Shown: positions 47,662 to 57,008, numbered from the stretch's first letter. The stretch: DNA of 60,376 nucleotides from Chloroflexota bacterium (GCA_947472995.1 CANJBO010000009.1:1-60376); one strand, 5' to 3'. Made by a program: numbers and translations. Notes: a model not told the origin generated them from the letters alone.

Positions 47662-48260
47662 CGCTGATCCTCGTCCGTCACGCGCAGTCGGAAAGCAACG
47701 CGAGCGGGCTGTTCACCGGCAGCATGAACGTGGCGCTGACCGACCTCGGTCGGCGGCAGGCGCAGGCGCTCGCCGGCCGGCTGGCGAGCCTGCCGATCGC
47801 GGCGGTCTACGCGAGCGGGCTCCAGCGCGCGCAGGACACGGCGCGCCCCACGGCCGAGCGGTTCGGCCTCGACGTGACGGTGGTCGAGGCGCTGCGGGAG
47901 GCCGGCCTCGGCGAGGCGGAGGGCCGCTCGTGGGCGGAGGTGCGCGAGCGCTGGACGCTCGGCACCGACGCGCGCTGGGCCGACGAGGTCCCCGGCGCCG
48001 AGCGCGGCGACGACGTCCGCGCGCGCGTCTCGGCCGGCATCGACGCGCTGATGGAGCGGCACCGCGACGAGCTGGTGCTGTGCGTGAGCCATGCCGGGAC
48101 GATCACGCACGCGCTCCAGCACGTCCTCGGCCTGACGCTGGAGCAGGGCGTGCGCCTGTCCGTGCAGCAGGCGGCATTCAACGTGATCGAGTGGTCGACG
48201 CGGGGGTTGGTGCTCACGGCGTTCAACGACCGCTGCCACCTGGACGACGTGACGGGCTGA
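47658..48260 (+). CDS. Histidine phosphatase (phosphoglycerate mutase-like) family protein
   Basis: A 200-residue protein with the catalytic RHAQSESNASGLFTG near the N-terminus, the SGLQRAQDTA helix and the second His in VSHAGTI. The family removes phosphate from small molecules or proteins (cobalamin phosphatase, sugar phosphatase, ribonuclease H fusions and others); substrate unknown. GTG at 47658 overlaps the Nudix stop, so the two are translationally coupled. Confidence 0.88.
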   Translation: MTLILVRHAQSESNASGLFTGSMNVALTDLGRRQAQALAGRLASLPIAAVYASGLQRAQDTARPTAERFGLDVTVVEALREAGLGEAEGRSWAEVRERWTLGTDARWADEVPGAERGDDVRARVSAGIDALMERHRDELVLCVSHAGTITHALQHVLGLTLEQGVRLSVQQAAFNVIEWSTRGLVLTAFNDRCHLDDVTG

Positions 48261-48290
48261 CAGCCAGCGGGGCGTCGAGGCGCCCGGCGT

Positions 48291-49223
48291 CTATCCGACC
48301 GCGGTCGGGGCGATCTGGGCGCGCAGGATCTCGATGCGGTCGCCGCCGCCGCAGCTGACGCGCCATCGCTCGCCGCGCTCCGCGCGCAGGCGATCGACCA
48401 GCGGCGTGGCATCTCCGTAGTCCACGGCGAGCGTGAGCGCACCGCCGTAGAACCGGCGCACACGCGTCTCCTCGACGCCCGGCAGCGCGCGCACCGTGGC
48501 GACGAACGTGTTCAGCTCCACGAACGAATCGAAGGGCGACGCGACCACGGTCACCTCGCGCACCTCGAAGCAGCCCGCGGGTGTCTCGACGTAGGGCGCG
48601 AACGCGGGCTCTTCGTAGGAGACGACTGGCGGGGCGTATGTCGCCACCGTTTCGTTCGCAGGCTCCTCGAAGGTCGGGCGGGCGGCGGGGAGGTTGACGC
48701 GCCGGCGGGACGACGGGCGGTTGATGACGGAGGGACTGCGGTCCAGCGTCGGCGGCTGCGGATCGTTCGGCCGGAAGACGCGAAACCGCGTGCGCCCCGG
48801 CAACAGTGTCTCGCCCGGCTGCTCGTGCACCGCGTCGCGCGGGGCGAGCACGGCGAAGATGACGTTGCGCGCCGCCTCGATGTTCACCAGGTGGTCCGGG
48901 TCGGCCTGCACCGCGCGCGCGAGCGTGTCGAATGAGTCCGTCGCGACCCGGAAGCGCGCGTCACCCAGGTTCGCGCGCGTCATGTCCACGTGCACGACGC
49001 CCGGCGCCTGCTCGAGGCGCGCGGCGAAGCGCATCAGCTCGGTCTGCGAGGCGAACGGGCCGGCACGCAGCTGGAGCGTGCCATCGTCCGTGGCGATGCA
49101 GATGCACGGCCCCCCCTCGACGCAGCCGAGGCAGCAGAACGCGTCGCCCTCCAGGGACAGGTGCTCGACCTCGTCGAGGACCCAGGCGCACTGCGCGCAG
49201 GCGATGGCGGAGAGGGGAGTCAT
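48291..49223 (-). CDS. Cys-rich protein with two repeated alpha/beta domains
   Basis: A 310-residue protein without signal peptide. Residues 9-42 hold seven cysteines (C9, C12, C30, C31, C34, C40, C42), a likely zinc site. Residues about 51-110 and 224-285 are copies of one domain: both show PF-x-S-x2-EL-x2-F and then PGV followed by a Gly-containing strand and a helix ending LRA or VQAD. They are joined by a Pro-rich linker of about 90 residues. I recognise no named family; the fold looks like ferredoxin-like/HMA-type small domains. Function unknown. Confidence 0.7.
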   Translation of the reverse strand: MTPLSAIACAQCAWVLDEVEHLSLEGDAFCCLGCVEGGPCICIATDDGTLQLRAGPFASQTELMRFAARLEQAPGVVHVDMTRANLGDARFRVATDSFDTLARAVQADPDHLVNIEAARNVIFAVLAPRDAVHEQPGETLLPGRTRFRVFRPNDPQPPTLDRSPSVINRPSSRRRVNLPAARPTFEEPANETVATYAPPVVSYEEPAFAPYVETPAGCFEVREVTVVASPFDSFVELNTFVATVRALPGVEETRVRRFYGGALTLAVDYGDATPLVDRLRAERGERWRVSCGGGDRIEILRAQIAPTAVG

Positions 49224-49303
49224 GAGGGAAAGAGTGTCATCGCCGAGGCAGGACGGCGGTTGCCGGAGCGTTGAGATCGGGTAAAGGATGACGGCCGGGC
49301 GTG

Positions 49304-51721
49304 CTAGACCGTCTCCAGGTAGGCGACGGTGACGCCTTCGCCGCCCTCGGTGCGGTCGGCCGGCTCGTGGCTCTTCACCAGCGGGTGGCGGTCCAGCAGC
49401 TCGCGGACGGCGCGGCGCATCGCGCCGGTGCCCTTGCCGTGGATCAGCAGGACGCGCGCCCGCCCGTTCCGGGAGGCGTGGTCGAGGAACTCCTCGACGC
49501 GGGGGAGCGCCTCGTCCAGCCGCTGGCCGCGCACCTCGATCGACATGCCGACGTCGGGCGGGATGGAGACGGCGATCGTCGTCTCGCGCATGTGCGACAC
49601 CGGGACCTGGCCCCCCGTGCGCTCCACCTGCTCGAGGCGGGCGTTCGTCCGGATCGAGCCGAACTGCACCGGGAACGTGCCCCGCTCGTCCGGCTCGCCC
49701 AGCACCTCGCCGGCGGTCGTCATGCCGCGCAGCCAGACGAGGCCCCCCGGGCGCACCTCCCCGGTGCGCAGCGGCCGCGCGAGGATCGGTGGCAGCTCGT
49801 CGAGGACGGGCATGGGGGTGGCGGGGGCGACGGCGATGCGCTCGGCGGCCTTCGTGGCGCGCTCGTAGTCGGCCCGCGCCTGCTCGAGGCGCGCGGACTC
49901 GACGTCCCGCTTCGTGCGCTCCAGGAAGCGCTCGACGTCGCGCAGCTCGCGGCGGACGCGGGCGCGCGCCTCCTCGCGGATGTTCGTGGTCTCGGCGATC
50001 AGCGCGCTGCTGCGGCGCTGGAGGTCGGCACGGATCGCCTCGGCCTCGTCGGCGGCGAGGCCGGCCCGCGCGGATCGCTCCTCGGCGGCGTTCAGCTGGG
50101 TGCGCAGGTCGCCGAGGAGCGACTCGAAGTCGCGCTCCTCCGACGAGAGCGTGCCGCGTGCCGCCTCGATCACGTCACGCGGCATGCCGAGGTTGCCGGC
50201 GATGGCGAGTGCGTTCGACTGGCCGGGCAGGCCGATGGACAGCCGGTACGTGGGGCGCAGCGTCGCCATGTCGAACTCGACGGAGGCGTTCGTGACGCGC
50301 GGGGTGCGGTGGGCGTAGACCTTCAGCTCGCTGTGGTGCGTGGTCGCGATCAGCGCCGCGCCCTGGTGGATCAGCCGGTCCACGATCGCGATGCCGAGCG
50401 CCGCGCCCTCGGTCGGGTCGGTGCCGGCGCCGACCTCGTCGAGGAGGACGAGCGAGCCGGCGTGGGCGCGCTCGATGATGTCGATGACGGCGGTCATGTG
50501 GCCGGAGAACGTCGAGAGCGACTGCTCGATCGATTGCTCGTCACCGATGTCGGCGAAGATCTGCGTGTACACCGGCACCTGCGAGCCCTCGCGGGCGGGG
50601 ACCGGCAGGCCGGCGAGCGCCATCAGGCAGAGCAGCCCGGCCGTCTTCAGCGCGACCGTCTTGCCGCCAGTGTTCGGCCCCGTGATCAGCAGCGCGTCGA
50701 AGTCGCCCCCCACCCGGATCGAGGTCGGCACGACGTGCCCGGACAGCAGCGGGTGCCGCCCCTCCTCCAGCCGCAGCTCCCCGGGTGCCTCGACCAGCCA
50801 CGACTGGCGCGGGCCGGCCGAAGCGAGGTCGCGCGCATCGAGGGCCGCCGCGAGCCGTGCCTTCGCCTGCGCCACGTCGAGGTGCGCGAGCCGCGTCGTG
50901 GCATCGGCGATGTCGAACTCGGCCTCGCCGGCGGCGGCGGACAGCTCGCGCAGGACGCGCTCGATCTCGTGGCGCTCGCGTAGCTGCAGCTCGCGCCACT
51001 CGTTGCCCAGCTCGACCACCGCGAGCGGCTCGATGTAGAGGGTCGCGCCGGAGGCGGAGGTGTCGTGCACGACGCCGCGCACGGAGCCGCGGAAGTCGGC
51101 CTTCACCGGCAGCACGTAGCGGCCGTCGCGCATCACGATGATCGAGTCCTGGAGCGCGTTGCGCATCGTGCTGGACTGGAGCAGCGACTGGAGCCGCTGC
51201 TGGAGCCGGTCGTGCGCCGCCGCCAGCGCGCGACGGATCGAGGCGAGCTCCGGGCTGGCGCTGTCGCGCACGGCGCCCTGGTCGTCGATGGCGTCCTCGA
51301 TCAGCGTGCGCAGGGGGCCGAGGTCCGGGATGCCGTTCGCGATCGTCGCGAGCAGCGGCACGTCGTCCACGAACCGCGCGAGGGCGCGGCGGGCGAGGCC
51401 GGCGGCGCGGCAGAGGCCGGCGATGTCCATCAGCTCCGGGGGCGTGAGCATGCTGCCGCGCTCGGCGGCGCGGATGCGCTCGCGGACGTCGCGCGCGCCG
51501 GCCATCGGCACCGCGACGCCGAGCCGGTCGAGCGTGATCGCCTCGCCAGTCTCGCGCTGGCGCCGCACGACCGCCTCGAGGTCCGTCACCGGCCGCAGCG
51601 CGAGCGCCGCCTCGCGGCCCGCGGACCACGCCGTCAGCCCGGCGAGCCGTTCGAGGACGGCCGGGAACTCCAGGACATCGAGGGTTCTATCGTCCACGGC
51701 CGGCGCCCATTCCCCGCGCAT
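49304..51721 (-). CDS. mutS2: Endonuclease MutS2
   Basis: An 805-residue MutS2. It has the core and clamp helices, the ABC ATPase with Walker A GPNTGGKT, Walker B LVLLDEVGAGTD and ATTHHSELK, a long coiled coil (about 520-630), a KOW-like beta segment (GGLVWLRGMTTAGEVLG) and a C-terminal Smr domain with HGKGTGAMR. MutS2 restrains recombination and, in Bacillus (RqcU), splits collided ribosomes. There is no mismatch-recognition FxE domain, separating it from MutS. Confidence 0.97.
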   Translation of the reverse strand: MRGEWAPAVDDRTLDVLEFPAVLERLAGLTAWSAGREAALALRPVTDLEAVVRRQRETGEAITLDRLGVAVPMAGARDVRERIRAAERGSMLTPPELMDIAGLCRAAGLARRALARFVDDVPLLATIANGIPDLGPLRTLIEDAIDDQGAVRDSASPELASIRRALAAAHDRLQQRLQSLLQSSTMRNALQDSIIVMRDGRYVLPVKADFRGSVRGVVHDTSASGATLYIEPLAVVELGNEWRELQLRERHEIERVLRELSAAAGEAEFDIADATTRLAHLDVAQAKARLAAALDARDLASAGPRQSWLVEAPGELRLEEGRHPLLSGHVVPTSIRVGGDFDALLITGPNTGGKTVALKTAGLLCLMALAGLPVPAREGSQVPVYTQIFADIGDEQSIEQSLSTFSGHMTAVIDIIERAHAGSLVLLDEVGAGTDPTEGAALGIAIVDRLIHQGAALIATTHHSELKVYAHRTPRVTNASVEFDMATLRPTYRLSIGLPGQSNALAIAGNLGMPRDVIEAARGTLSSEERDFESLLGDLRTQLNAAEERSARAGLAADEAEAIRADLQRRSSALIAETTNIREEARARVRRELRDVERFLERTKRDVESARLEQARADYERATKAAERIAVAPATPMPVLDELPPILARPLRTGEVRPGGLVWLRGMTTAGEVLGEPDERGTFPVQFGSIRTNARLEQVERTGGQVPVSHMRETTIAVSIPPDVGMSIEVRGQRLDEALPRVEEFLDHASRNGRARVLLIHGKGTGAMRRAVRELLDRHPLVKSHEPADRTEGGEGVTVAYLETV

Positions 51722-52038
51722 CGTGCGCCTCGACGCCCGCCGTCCGACATAACGCCACGAATAAACGCCACGAGCCGGCGCGCGTCCGGGAGGGGCACGC
51801 GCGGGGTGTCGCGGCAGCGGTCGAGGACGTGGTCATGGTGCTTCGATTGTAGGCATCGGACGGTCTGTGGACGGAGCGCCGCGCACGTAAAGGGAATGAG
51901 ATCGCATGCCGCGCGGAGACGGCGCATCATATGAGGCATCGCGGAGCGGGCGGCGCGTTGATCGTACCCCGATGCTTCGTACGATCAGAACTCGCCCCAA
52001 CATGTTTCGCCCGCTGACCGAACCCTCGAGGAGCTCTC
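51722..52038. other. 317-base intergenic region between mutS2 and the aminotransferase gene
   Basis: It holds a 10-bp direct repeat AACGCCACGA (51751-51760 and 51764-51773), 13 bases apart, just upstream of mutS2 on its strand. It also holds the inverted repeat described at 51959-51987. The rest shows no gene; some A/T-richer words (CGTAAAGGGAATGAGATC, CATCATATGAGG) suggest divergent promoters without clear boxes. Confidence 0.5.
51959..51987. promoter_or_regulatory. Perfect 9-bp inverted repeat upstream of the aminotransferase gene
   Basis: TGATCGTAC (51959-51967) and GTACGATCA (51979-51987) are separated by 11 bases. The half-site centres are 20 bases apart, close to two turns of the helix, as expected of a dimeric repressor site; it could also form a leader hairpin. 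It is 51 bases before the GTG start. The regulator is unknown. Confidence 0.55.
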
Positions 52039-53130
52039 GTGAACCTGCGTATTCCCGGACCCACCACCGTGCCGGCTGAGATCGCCCAGGCGGGCGCCGC
52101 CGACATGATCAACCACCGCGGCCCCGAGTTCGCCGCGATGATCGAGCGGACGACGGCCGGTGTGAAGAAGGTCTACATGACCGAGAACGACGTGATGACC
52201 CTCACGTCGTCCGGCACCGGCGCGATGGAAGCCGCCGTGGTGAACCTGATGGCCCCGGGCGACGAGGTGCTGGTCATCTCGATCGGCGAGTTCGGCGACC
52301 GGCTCATCAACCTCGTGCGGATCTACGGGGGCAAGGGCACCGAGCTCAAGTTCGACCAGGGCCTCGCCGCCGACATGAACCAGATCGAGGCCGCGCTCAA
52401 GGCGAACCCCGGGATCAAGCTCGTGCTGGTCACGCACAACGAGACCTCCACCGGCGTCATGCAGCCGATCATCCCGGACCTCGCGAAGCTCGTGCACTCG
52501 GTCGACGGTCTGCTCGTCGTCGATGCGATCTCCTCGCTCTCCTCGGTCCCCGTGAAGGTGGACGAGTGGGACCTGGACGTCGTGCTGTCGGGCTCGCAGA
52601 AGGGTTGGATGACGGCTCCCGGCCTCGCGTTCGTCTCGATGAACGAGCGGGCGTGGGCGCGCGCCGACGCGAACAAGAGCCAGGCGCGCTTCTACTTCGA
52701 CCTGCGCCGCCACCAGGCCTCGGCCCTGACCGGCCAGACGCCGTGGACCCCCGCGGTCTCGGTCTGGTTCCAGCTCGACAAGGCGCTGGACATGATGTTC
52801 GCCGAGGGCATGGACAACGTGTACGAGCGGCACCACCGCCTCGCCTCCATGACGCGCAACGGCGTGAAGGCGATGGGCCTCTCGCTCCTCGCGACCGAGG
52901 GCATCGAGTCGGACACGGTCACGGCGATCAAGCTGCCGGAGGGCGTGGACGGGCAGAAGCTGCTCAAGGTCGCGCAGGACCAGTTCAACACGGTCTTCGC
53001 CGGCGGCCAGGGTTCGCTCCGCGGCAAGATCATCCGCTTCGGGCACCTCGGCTGGGTGCACGAGGAGGACATCACGGCCGGCCTGGACGCCTTGCGCGGG
53101 TCGCTCGCCGAGGTGGGCTACAAGGCCTAG
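52039..53130 (+). CDS. Class V aminotransferase (serine/alanine-glyoxylate type, probable phosphoserine or serine aminotransferase)
   Basis: A 363-residue PLP enzyme with the class V signature LSGSQKGW containing the Schiff-base lysine K188, THNETSTGV and VVDAISSLSS. It resembles the archaeal/chloroflexal aminotransferases that replace SerC and convert 3-phosphohydroxypyruvate to phosphoserine; serA follows directly, supporting that role. Serine-glyoxylate aminotransferase is the alternative. GTG follows GAGGAG. A hairpin separates it from serA. Confidence 0.88.
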   Translation: MNLRIPGPTTVPAEIAQAGAADMINHRGPEFAAMIERTTAGVKKVYMTENDVMTLTSSGTGAMEAAVVNLMAPGDEVLVISIGEFGDRLINLVRIYGGKGTELKFDQGLAADMNQIEAALKANPGIKLVLVTHNETSTGVMQPIIPDLAKLVHSVDGLLVVDAISSLSSVPVKVDEWDLDVVLSGSQKGWMTAPGLAFVSMNERAWARADANKSQARFYFDLRRHQASALTGQTPWTPAVSVWFQLDKALDMMFAEGMDNVYERHHRLASMTRNGVKAMGLSLLATEGIESDTVTAIKLPEGVDGQKLLKVAQDQFNTVFAGGQGSLRGKIIRFGHLGWVHEEDITAGLDALRGSLAEVGYKA

Positions 53131-53150
53131 CGGCCCAGCAACGGACGAGC

Positions 53151-53179
53151 GGAGGCGGGGTGACCCGCCTTCGCTGTTT
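53151..53179 (+). terminator. Terminator-like hairpin between aminotransferase gene and serA
   Basis: AGGCGGG (53153-53159) pairs with CCCGCCT (53164-53170) around GTGA, with two further pairs outside, and is followed by CGCTGTTTC. It lies 22 bases after the aminotransferase stop and 45 before serA, so it may lower serA readthrough. Confidence 0.55.
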
Positions 53180-53224
53180 CATCAGGCATATCACGCAGCG
53201 CATGCGCAGCACCGGGAGACGGTC

Positions 53225-54802
53225 ATGGCGAAGATCCTCGTAGCGGACAGCATTGCGAAGGAGGGCATCGATCTCCTCGCGAAGCACCACGAGGTGGTCG
53301 TGCAGACCGGCCTCAAGGAAGACGACCTGTGCGAGGCGGTGAAGGACGTGGCCGCCCTCGTCGTGCGGAGCCAGACGCAGGTCACCGAGAAGGTGATCGC
53401 CGCGGCCAAGCACCTGCAGATCATCGCCCGCGCGGGCGTCGGCGTGGACAACGTGGACGTCGAGGCGGCCAGCAAGCACGGCGTGATCGTCGTGAACGCG
53501 CCGTTCGCGAACACCCTCTCCACCGCGGAGCACGCCTTCGGCCTGATGATCGCGCTCGCGCGGCACATCCCGCAGGGGCACGCCTCGCTGCAGGCGGGCC
53601 AGTGGAACCGCTCGAAGTACACCGGCCTCGAGCTGAACGGGAAGACGCTCGGCGTCGTCGGCCTCGGCCGCATCGGCACCGAGGTCGCCCGCCGCGCGCG
53701 TGCCTTCGAGATGCGCGTCGTCGCCTTCGACCCGTACGTCTCCGACGAGCGCTTCAGCGCGATGGGCGTCGAGCGCAAGAGCCTCGAGGACCTGTTCGCG
53801 GAGTCGGACTTCGTCACGCTGCACACCGCGCTCCAGGCGGAGACGCGCAGCCTGGTGAACGCGGAGCTGCTCGCGAAGTCCAAGAAGGGCATCCGCATCA
53901 TCAACGCCGCCCGCGGCGCGCTGATCGATGAGCAGGCGCTCCTCGACGCCGTCGAGTCGGGCCAGGTCGCCGGCGCCGCCCTCGACGTGTTCTCCGAGGA
54001 GCCCGCCGTCGGCAACATCCTCACCACGCACGAGCGCATCGTGGTCACGCCGCACCTCGCCGCCTCCACGAACGAGGCGCAGGACCGTGCCGGCGTGGAC
54101 GTCGCCGAGCAGGTGATCGAGGTGCTCGCGGGCGGTGCCCCGCGCTTCCCGGTGAACATCCCGACCGTCGCCGCCGAGTCGATGGCGGTGATCGGCCCGT
54201 ACATCGAGGCCGCCGCCGCCGCCGCGCGCGTCGCGCGCCAGCTCGCCACGGGCAGCCTCCAGAAGGTGCGCGTCGAGTACCTCGGCGAGATCGGGAACCA
54301 CAACACGAAGCCGCTCACGCTCTCCGTGATCGTCGGCCTGCTCGACTCCGTGACGTCCGAGAAGGTCGCGGCCGTGAACGCGCTCGCGCAGGCGGAGGCG
54401 CACGGCCTCCGCATCGAGGAGGAGAGCGGCCCGGCGCAGGAGCCGTACGCGAACCTCGTCGTCGTCACCGTCGGCACGGACACCGGCGAGGAGCGCGTCG
54501 CCGCGACGAACACCGCGAACGGCGTCAGCGTCGTGGCGATCAACCGCTACGGCGTGGACGTGCGCGAGGGCGGCTCGCAGCACTACCTGGCGATCGAGAA
54601 TGTCGACCGCCCGGGCCGCATCGGCAGCGTCGGCACGATGCTCGGCGGCTGGGGCGTGAACATCGCGTCGATGTCCGTCTCGCCGAGCGACGGCGGCCGT
54701 GCGCTGATGCTGGTCGGGGTGCAGCGCGAGCTGACGGACGAGGAGTTCGCGCAGGTCGCGGCCCTCGACGGCATCGACCAGGTGCGCCAGATCACGCTGT
54801 AG
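53225..54802 (+). CDS. serA: D-3-phosphoglycerate dehydrogenase SerA
   Basis: A 525-residue long-form PGDH: substrate domain, Rossmann NAD domain (GVVGLGRIGTEVARRARAF), catalytic Arg/Glu/His (NAARGALIDEQAL, TPHLAAST with the catalytic His), an intervening domain (about 320-450) and a C-terminal ACT domain (about 452-525; ENVDRPGRIGSVGTMLGGWGVNIASMSV) expected to bind serine for feedback inhibition. It starts the serine pathway. GGGAGA precedes the ATG. Confidence 0.97.
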   Translation: MAKILVADSIAKEGIDLLAKHHEVVVQTGLKEDDLCEAVKDVAALVVRSQTQVTEKVIAAAKHLQIIARAGVGVDNVDVEAASKHGVIVVNAPFANTLSTAEHAFGLMIALARHIPQGHASLQAGQWNRSKYTGLELNGKTLGVVGLGRIGTEVARRARAFEMRVVAFDPYVSDERFSAMGVERKSLEDLFAESDFVTLHTALQAETRSLVNAELLAKSKKGIRIINAARGALIDEQALLDAVESGQVAGAALDVFSEEPAVGNILTTHERIVVTPHLAASTNEAQDRAGVDVAEQVIEVLAGGAPRFPVNIPTVAAESMAVIGPYIEAAAAAARVARQLATGSLQKVRVEYLGEIGNHNTKPLTLSVIVGLLDSVTSEKVAAVNALAQAEAHGLRIEEESGPAQEPYANLVVVTVGTDTGEERVAATNTANGVSVVAINRYGVDVREGGSQHYLAIENVDRPGRIGSVGTMLGGWGVNIASMSVSPSDGGRALMLVGVQRELTDEEFAQVAALDGIDQVRQITL

Positions 54803-54824
54803 CGCGCCGTCGAGGTTACATACG

Positions 54825-54852
54825 AGCAGCGCCCCGGCAACGGGGCGCTGCT
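54825..54852 (+). terminator. Terminator of serA
   Basis: AGCAGCGCCCC (54825-54835) and GGGGCGCTGCT (54842-54852) form a perfect 11-bp stem with a six-base loop, 22 bases after the serA stop. The tail GCGTGTCG is poor in T. Confidence 0.7.
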
Positions 54853-54924
54853 GCGTGTCGAGGGTGACCGGCCGCGACCTCGCGCGGTACCGTTGGCGGG
54901 TAGCAGCACGCATCGGAGGCTCGC

Positions 54925-55560
54925 ATGAGCATCGTCTACGCCACCAGCACCATGTCGCTCGATGGGTACGTGAGCGGGCCCCACCAGACGCTCGATCACC
55001 CGTTCGGCGACAACTCGGCACGCTCGCTGCACCGCTGGATGTTCGAGCAGTCCGAGCTCCCGGCGAACGCCGCCGCGCGCGACCTGATCCTCACGGCGGG
55101 CGCCTACGTGATGGGGCGCAACATGTTCAGCCCCGGCCGCGGTGCGTGGGACCTCGACTGGCGCGGCTGGTGGGGTGAGGACCCGCCGTACCACGCACCG
55201 GTGTTCGTGCTGACGCACCACGCGCGCGAGCCGCTCCCGATGGAGGGCGGCACGACGTTCCACTTCGTGACCGACGGCATCGAGTCGGCGCTCGCGCAGG
55301 CTCGGGCGGCGGCCGGCGAGCGCGACGTGTCGATCTGCGGCGGCGCCGCGACCATCAACCAGTACCTCGCCGCCGGGCTGATCGACGAGCTGCGGCTGAA
55401 CGTCGCCCCGCTGATCCTCGGGCAGGGCGAGCGGCTGTTCGAGGGCGTCCGCGAGGTCCAGCTCGAGCACGACGAGTCGACCGGCACCGAGCTGGCGACG
55501 CACATCCGCTACCGCGTGCTCCGCACGCCGCCGCTCAAGCCGACCTACCCCCAGGGCTAG
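54925..55560 (+). CDS. Dihydrofolate reductase/RibD C-terminal-domain family protein
   Basis: A 211-residue protein with the RibD_C/DHFR-like pattern: VYATSTMSLDGYVSGP at the start, AYVMGRNMFSPGRG, ICGGAATINQYLAAGLIDELRLNVAPLILGQGERLF. Stand-alone members are flavin- or NADPH-dependent reductases of unknown substrate. GGAGG lies 5 bases before the ATG. Its stop shares CTAG with the convergent DUF1015 gene. Confidence 0.9.
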   Translation: MSIVYATSTMSLDGYVSGPHQTLDHPFGDNSARSLHRWMFEQSELPANAAARDLILTAGAYVMGRNMFSPGRGAWDLDWRGWWGEDPPYHAPVFVLTHHAREPLPMEGGTTFHFVTDGIESALAQARAAAGERDVSICGGAATINQYLAAGLIDELRLNVAPLILGQGERLFEGVREVQLEHDESTGTELATHIRYRVLRTPPLKPTYPQG

Positions 55561-56864
55561 TCGTCGAGGCTGTTGAAGACGAGGCCGGTCGCGAGCTTCG
55601 GGTAGAAGTACGTCGACTTCTGCGGCATCACCTCGCCGGCGTCCGCGACCGCGGTGACCTGCTCCACGCGCGTCGCGTTGATCAGGATGGCGATGCGCGC
55701 CGAGCCGGACTCGACCGCCTCGCGGGCCTCCTCAACGCTCTCGGTGAACTCGACGCGGCCGGCGGCGAGCGCCGCACGGTCGATGCCGAAGATCGGCGTC
55801 AGCACGGTCTCCGTCAGCACCACGGCGTCGAGGCGCTTCGAGGCCAGCGACAGCCGCACCGGCATCGCCGAGTCGATCGCCTCCTGCGTGCGGGCCGTTG
55901 CCAGGTGAATCGAGTGCGGCCCGTCGATGCCGAGGATCGCGAACGCGGTCGGCCCGTAGGCGTTCTCCTGCACGCGCTGCCACGCCGCCTCGACGGCGTC
56001 GTGGTCGCCATCCGCGGCCAGCACCTCGACGCGATAGAGCGCCGACAGCCGGTCGAGGAGCCGCTCCGGCAGATCGGCGTCCTGCACGAGGCGGTGGATC
56101 GGCAGGATCACGAGGCCGGGGTCGTCCTCGGGGATGAGGCCCATCAACGCGAAGTTCTCCGGCTCGTTGCCCGTCCAGCGCTTGCCGGCCTTCGCCGCGC
56201 ACTCGTCGCGGTAGTCGAGGGCCGTGTGCGTACGGTGGTGGCCGTCCGCGATCGTGACGTTGGTCGCGTCCAGGACGCCGGTCAGCGTGGCAATCTGCGC
56301 CTTGCCCGTCACGGCCCACAGCCGGTGGCGGTCGCCCAGCTGGTCGGTCGCCTCGAAGTCCGGCTTCGTGGCGGCGACGCTCGCGATCAGGTCACGCGCG
56401 GCGTGCGCGGGGTCGAGGAACGTCGCGAAGATCGGCGAGATGTTGGTGCGCGTCGCGCGGATCAGGCGCAGGCGCTCCTCGCGCGGGCCGGAGAGCGTGG
56501 CCTCGTGCGGGCGGACGATGCCCTCCTCGGGGCGGTGCAGGCGGGTGCGCGCGAAGAACGAGCGGCGGTCCACCCAGCGGCCCTCGATCTTCACGTGCTG
56601 CTCGTACACGTACAGCGCCGGCGTGCTGTCGCGGACGAGCGCGCCGTCCTTCACCCACGCGTCCAGCGTCCGCTTCGCGCCGGCGAAGCGCGTGTCGCCG
56701 CTGCCCGCGGGGTTCTCGAGGTGCGCCGCGTTGTGGGGGGACCGCGCGTGCAGGTCCGCGATGGCGTCCGCGCCGACCACGTCGTAGGGCGGGGCGATCA
56801 CGTCGTTCGGGGTGACGCGGGCGGGGTGGTAGCGGAGTGCCCGGAACGGTCGGATCTCGGTCAT
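55557..56864 (-). CDS. DUF1015 protein, candidate serine-metabolism partner
   Basis: A 435-residue soluble protein with the DUF1015 start IRPFRALRYHPA and APPYDVV, then YVYEQ, GIVRPHEATLSGPREERL, the conserved IADGHHRTHTALDYRDE and a C-terminal YFYPKLATGL. The DGHHR block resembles the ParB-like fold of serine kinase SerK. The gene is next to serA and no serB is in the window, so a role in serine phosphate metabolism is possible. That link is inference; the family has no confirmed activity that I can state. Confidence 0.85.
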   Translation of the reverse strand: MTEIRPFRALRYHPARVTPNDVIAPPYDVVGADAIADLHARSPHNAAHLENPAGSGDTRFAGAKRTLDAWVKDGALVRDSTPALYVYEQHVKIEGRWVDRRSFFARTRLHRPEEGIVRPHEATLSGPREERLRLIRATRTNISPIFATFLDPAHAARDLIASVAATKPDFEATDQLGDRHRLWAVTGKAQIATLTGVLDATNVTIADGHHRTHTALDYRDECAAKAGKRWTGNEPENFALMGLIPEDDPGLVILPIHRLVQDADLPERLLDRLSALYRVEVLAADGDHDAVEAAWQRVQENAYGPTAFAILGIDGPHSIHLATARTQEAIDSAMPVRLSLASKRLDAVVLTETVLTPIFGIDRAALAAGRVEFTESVEEAREAVESGSARIAILINATRVEQVTAVADAGEVMPQKSTYFYPKLATGLVFNSLDD

Positions 56865-57008
56865 CGATGGTCGCCTTTCCTCGAAGCCTGCGGACGGGAC
56901 GGGCCGGCTCTTTGACGGCCCGCGACGAGCGTTCCTAGACTGGCGCCCGTACCCCGCCGAAACTCCGGTGGAGGCGACGCGACGTCATCGCACGAGACAA
57001 GGCTACCG

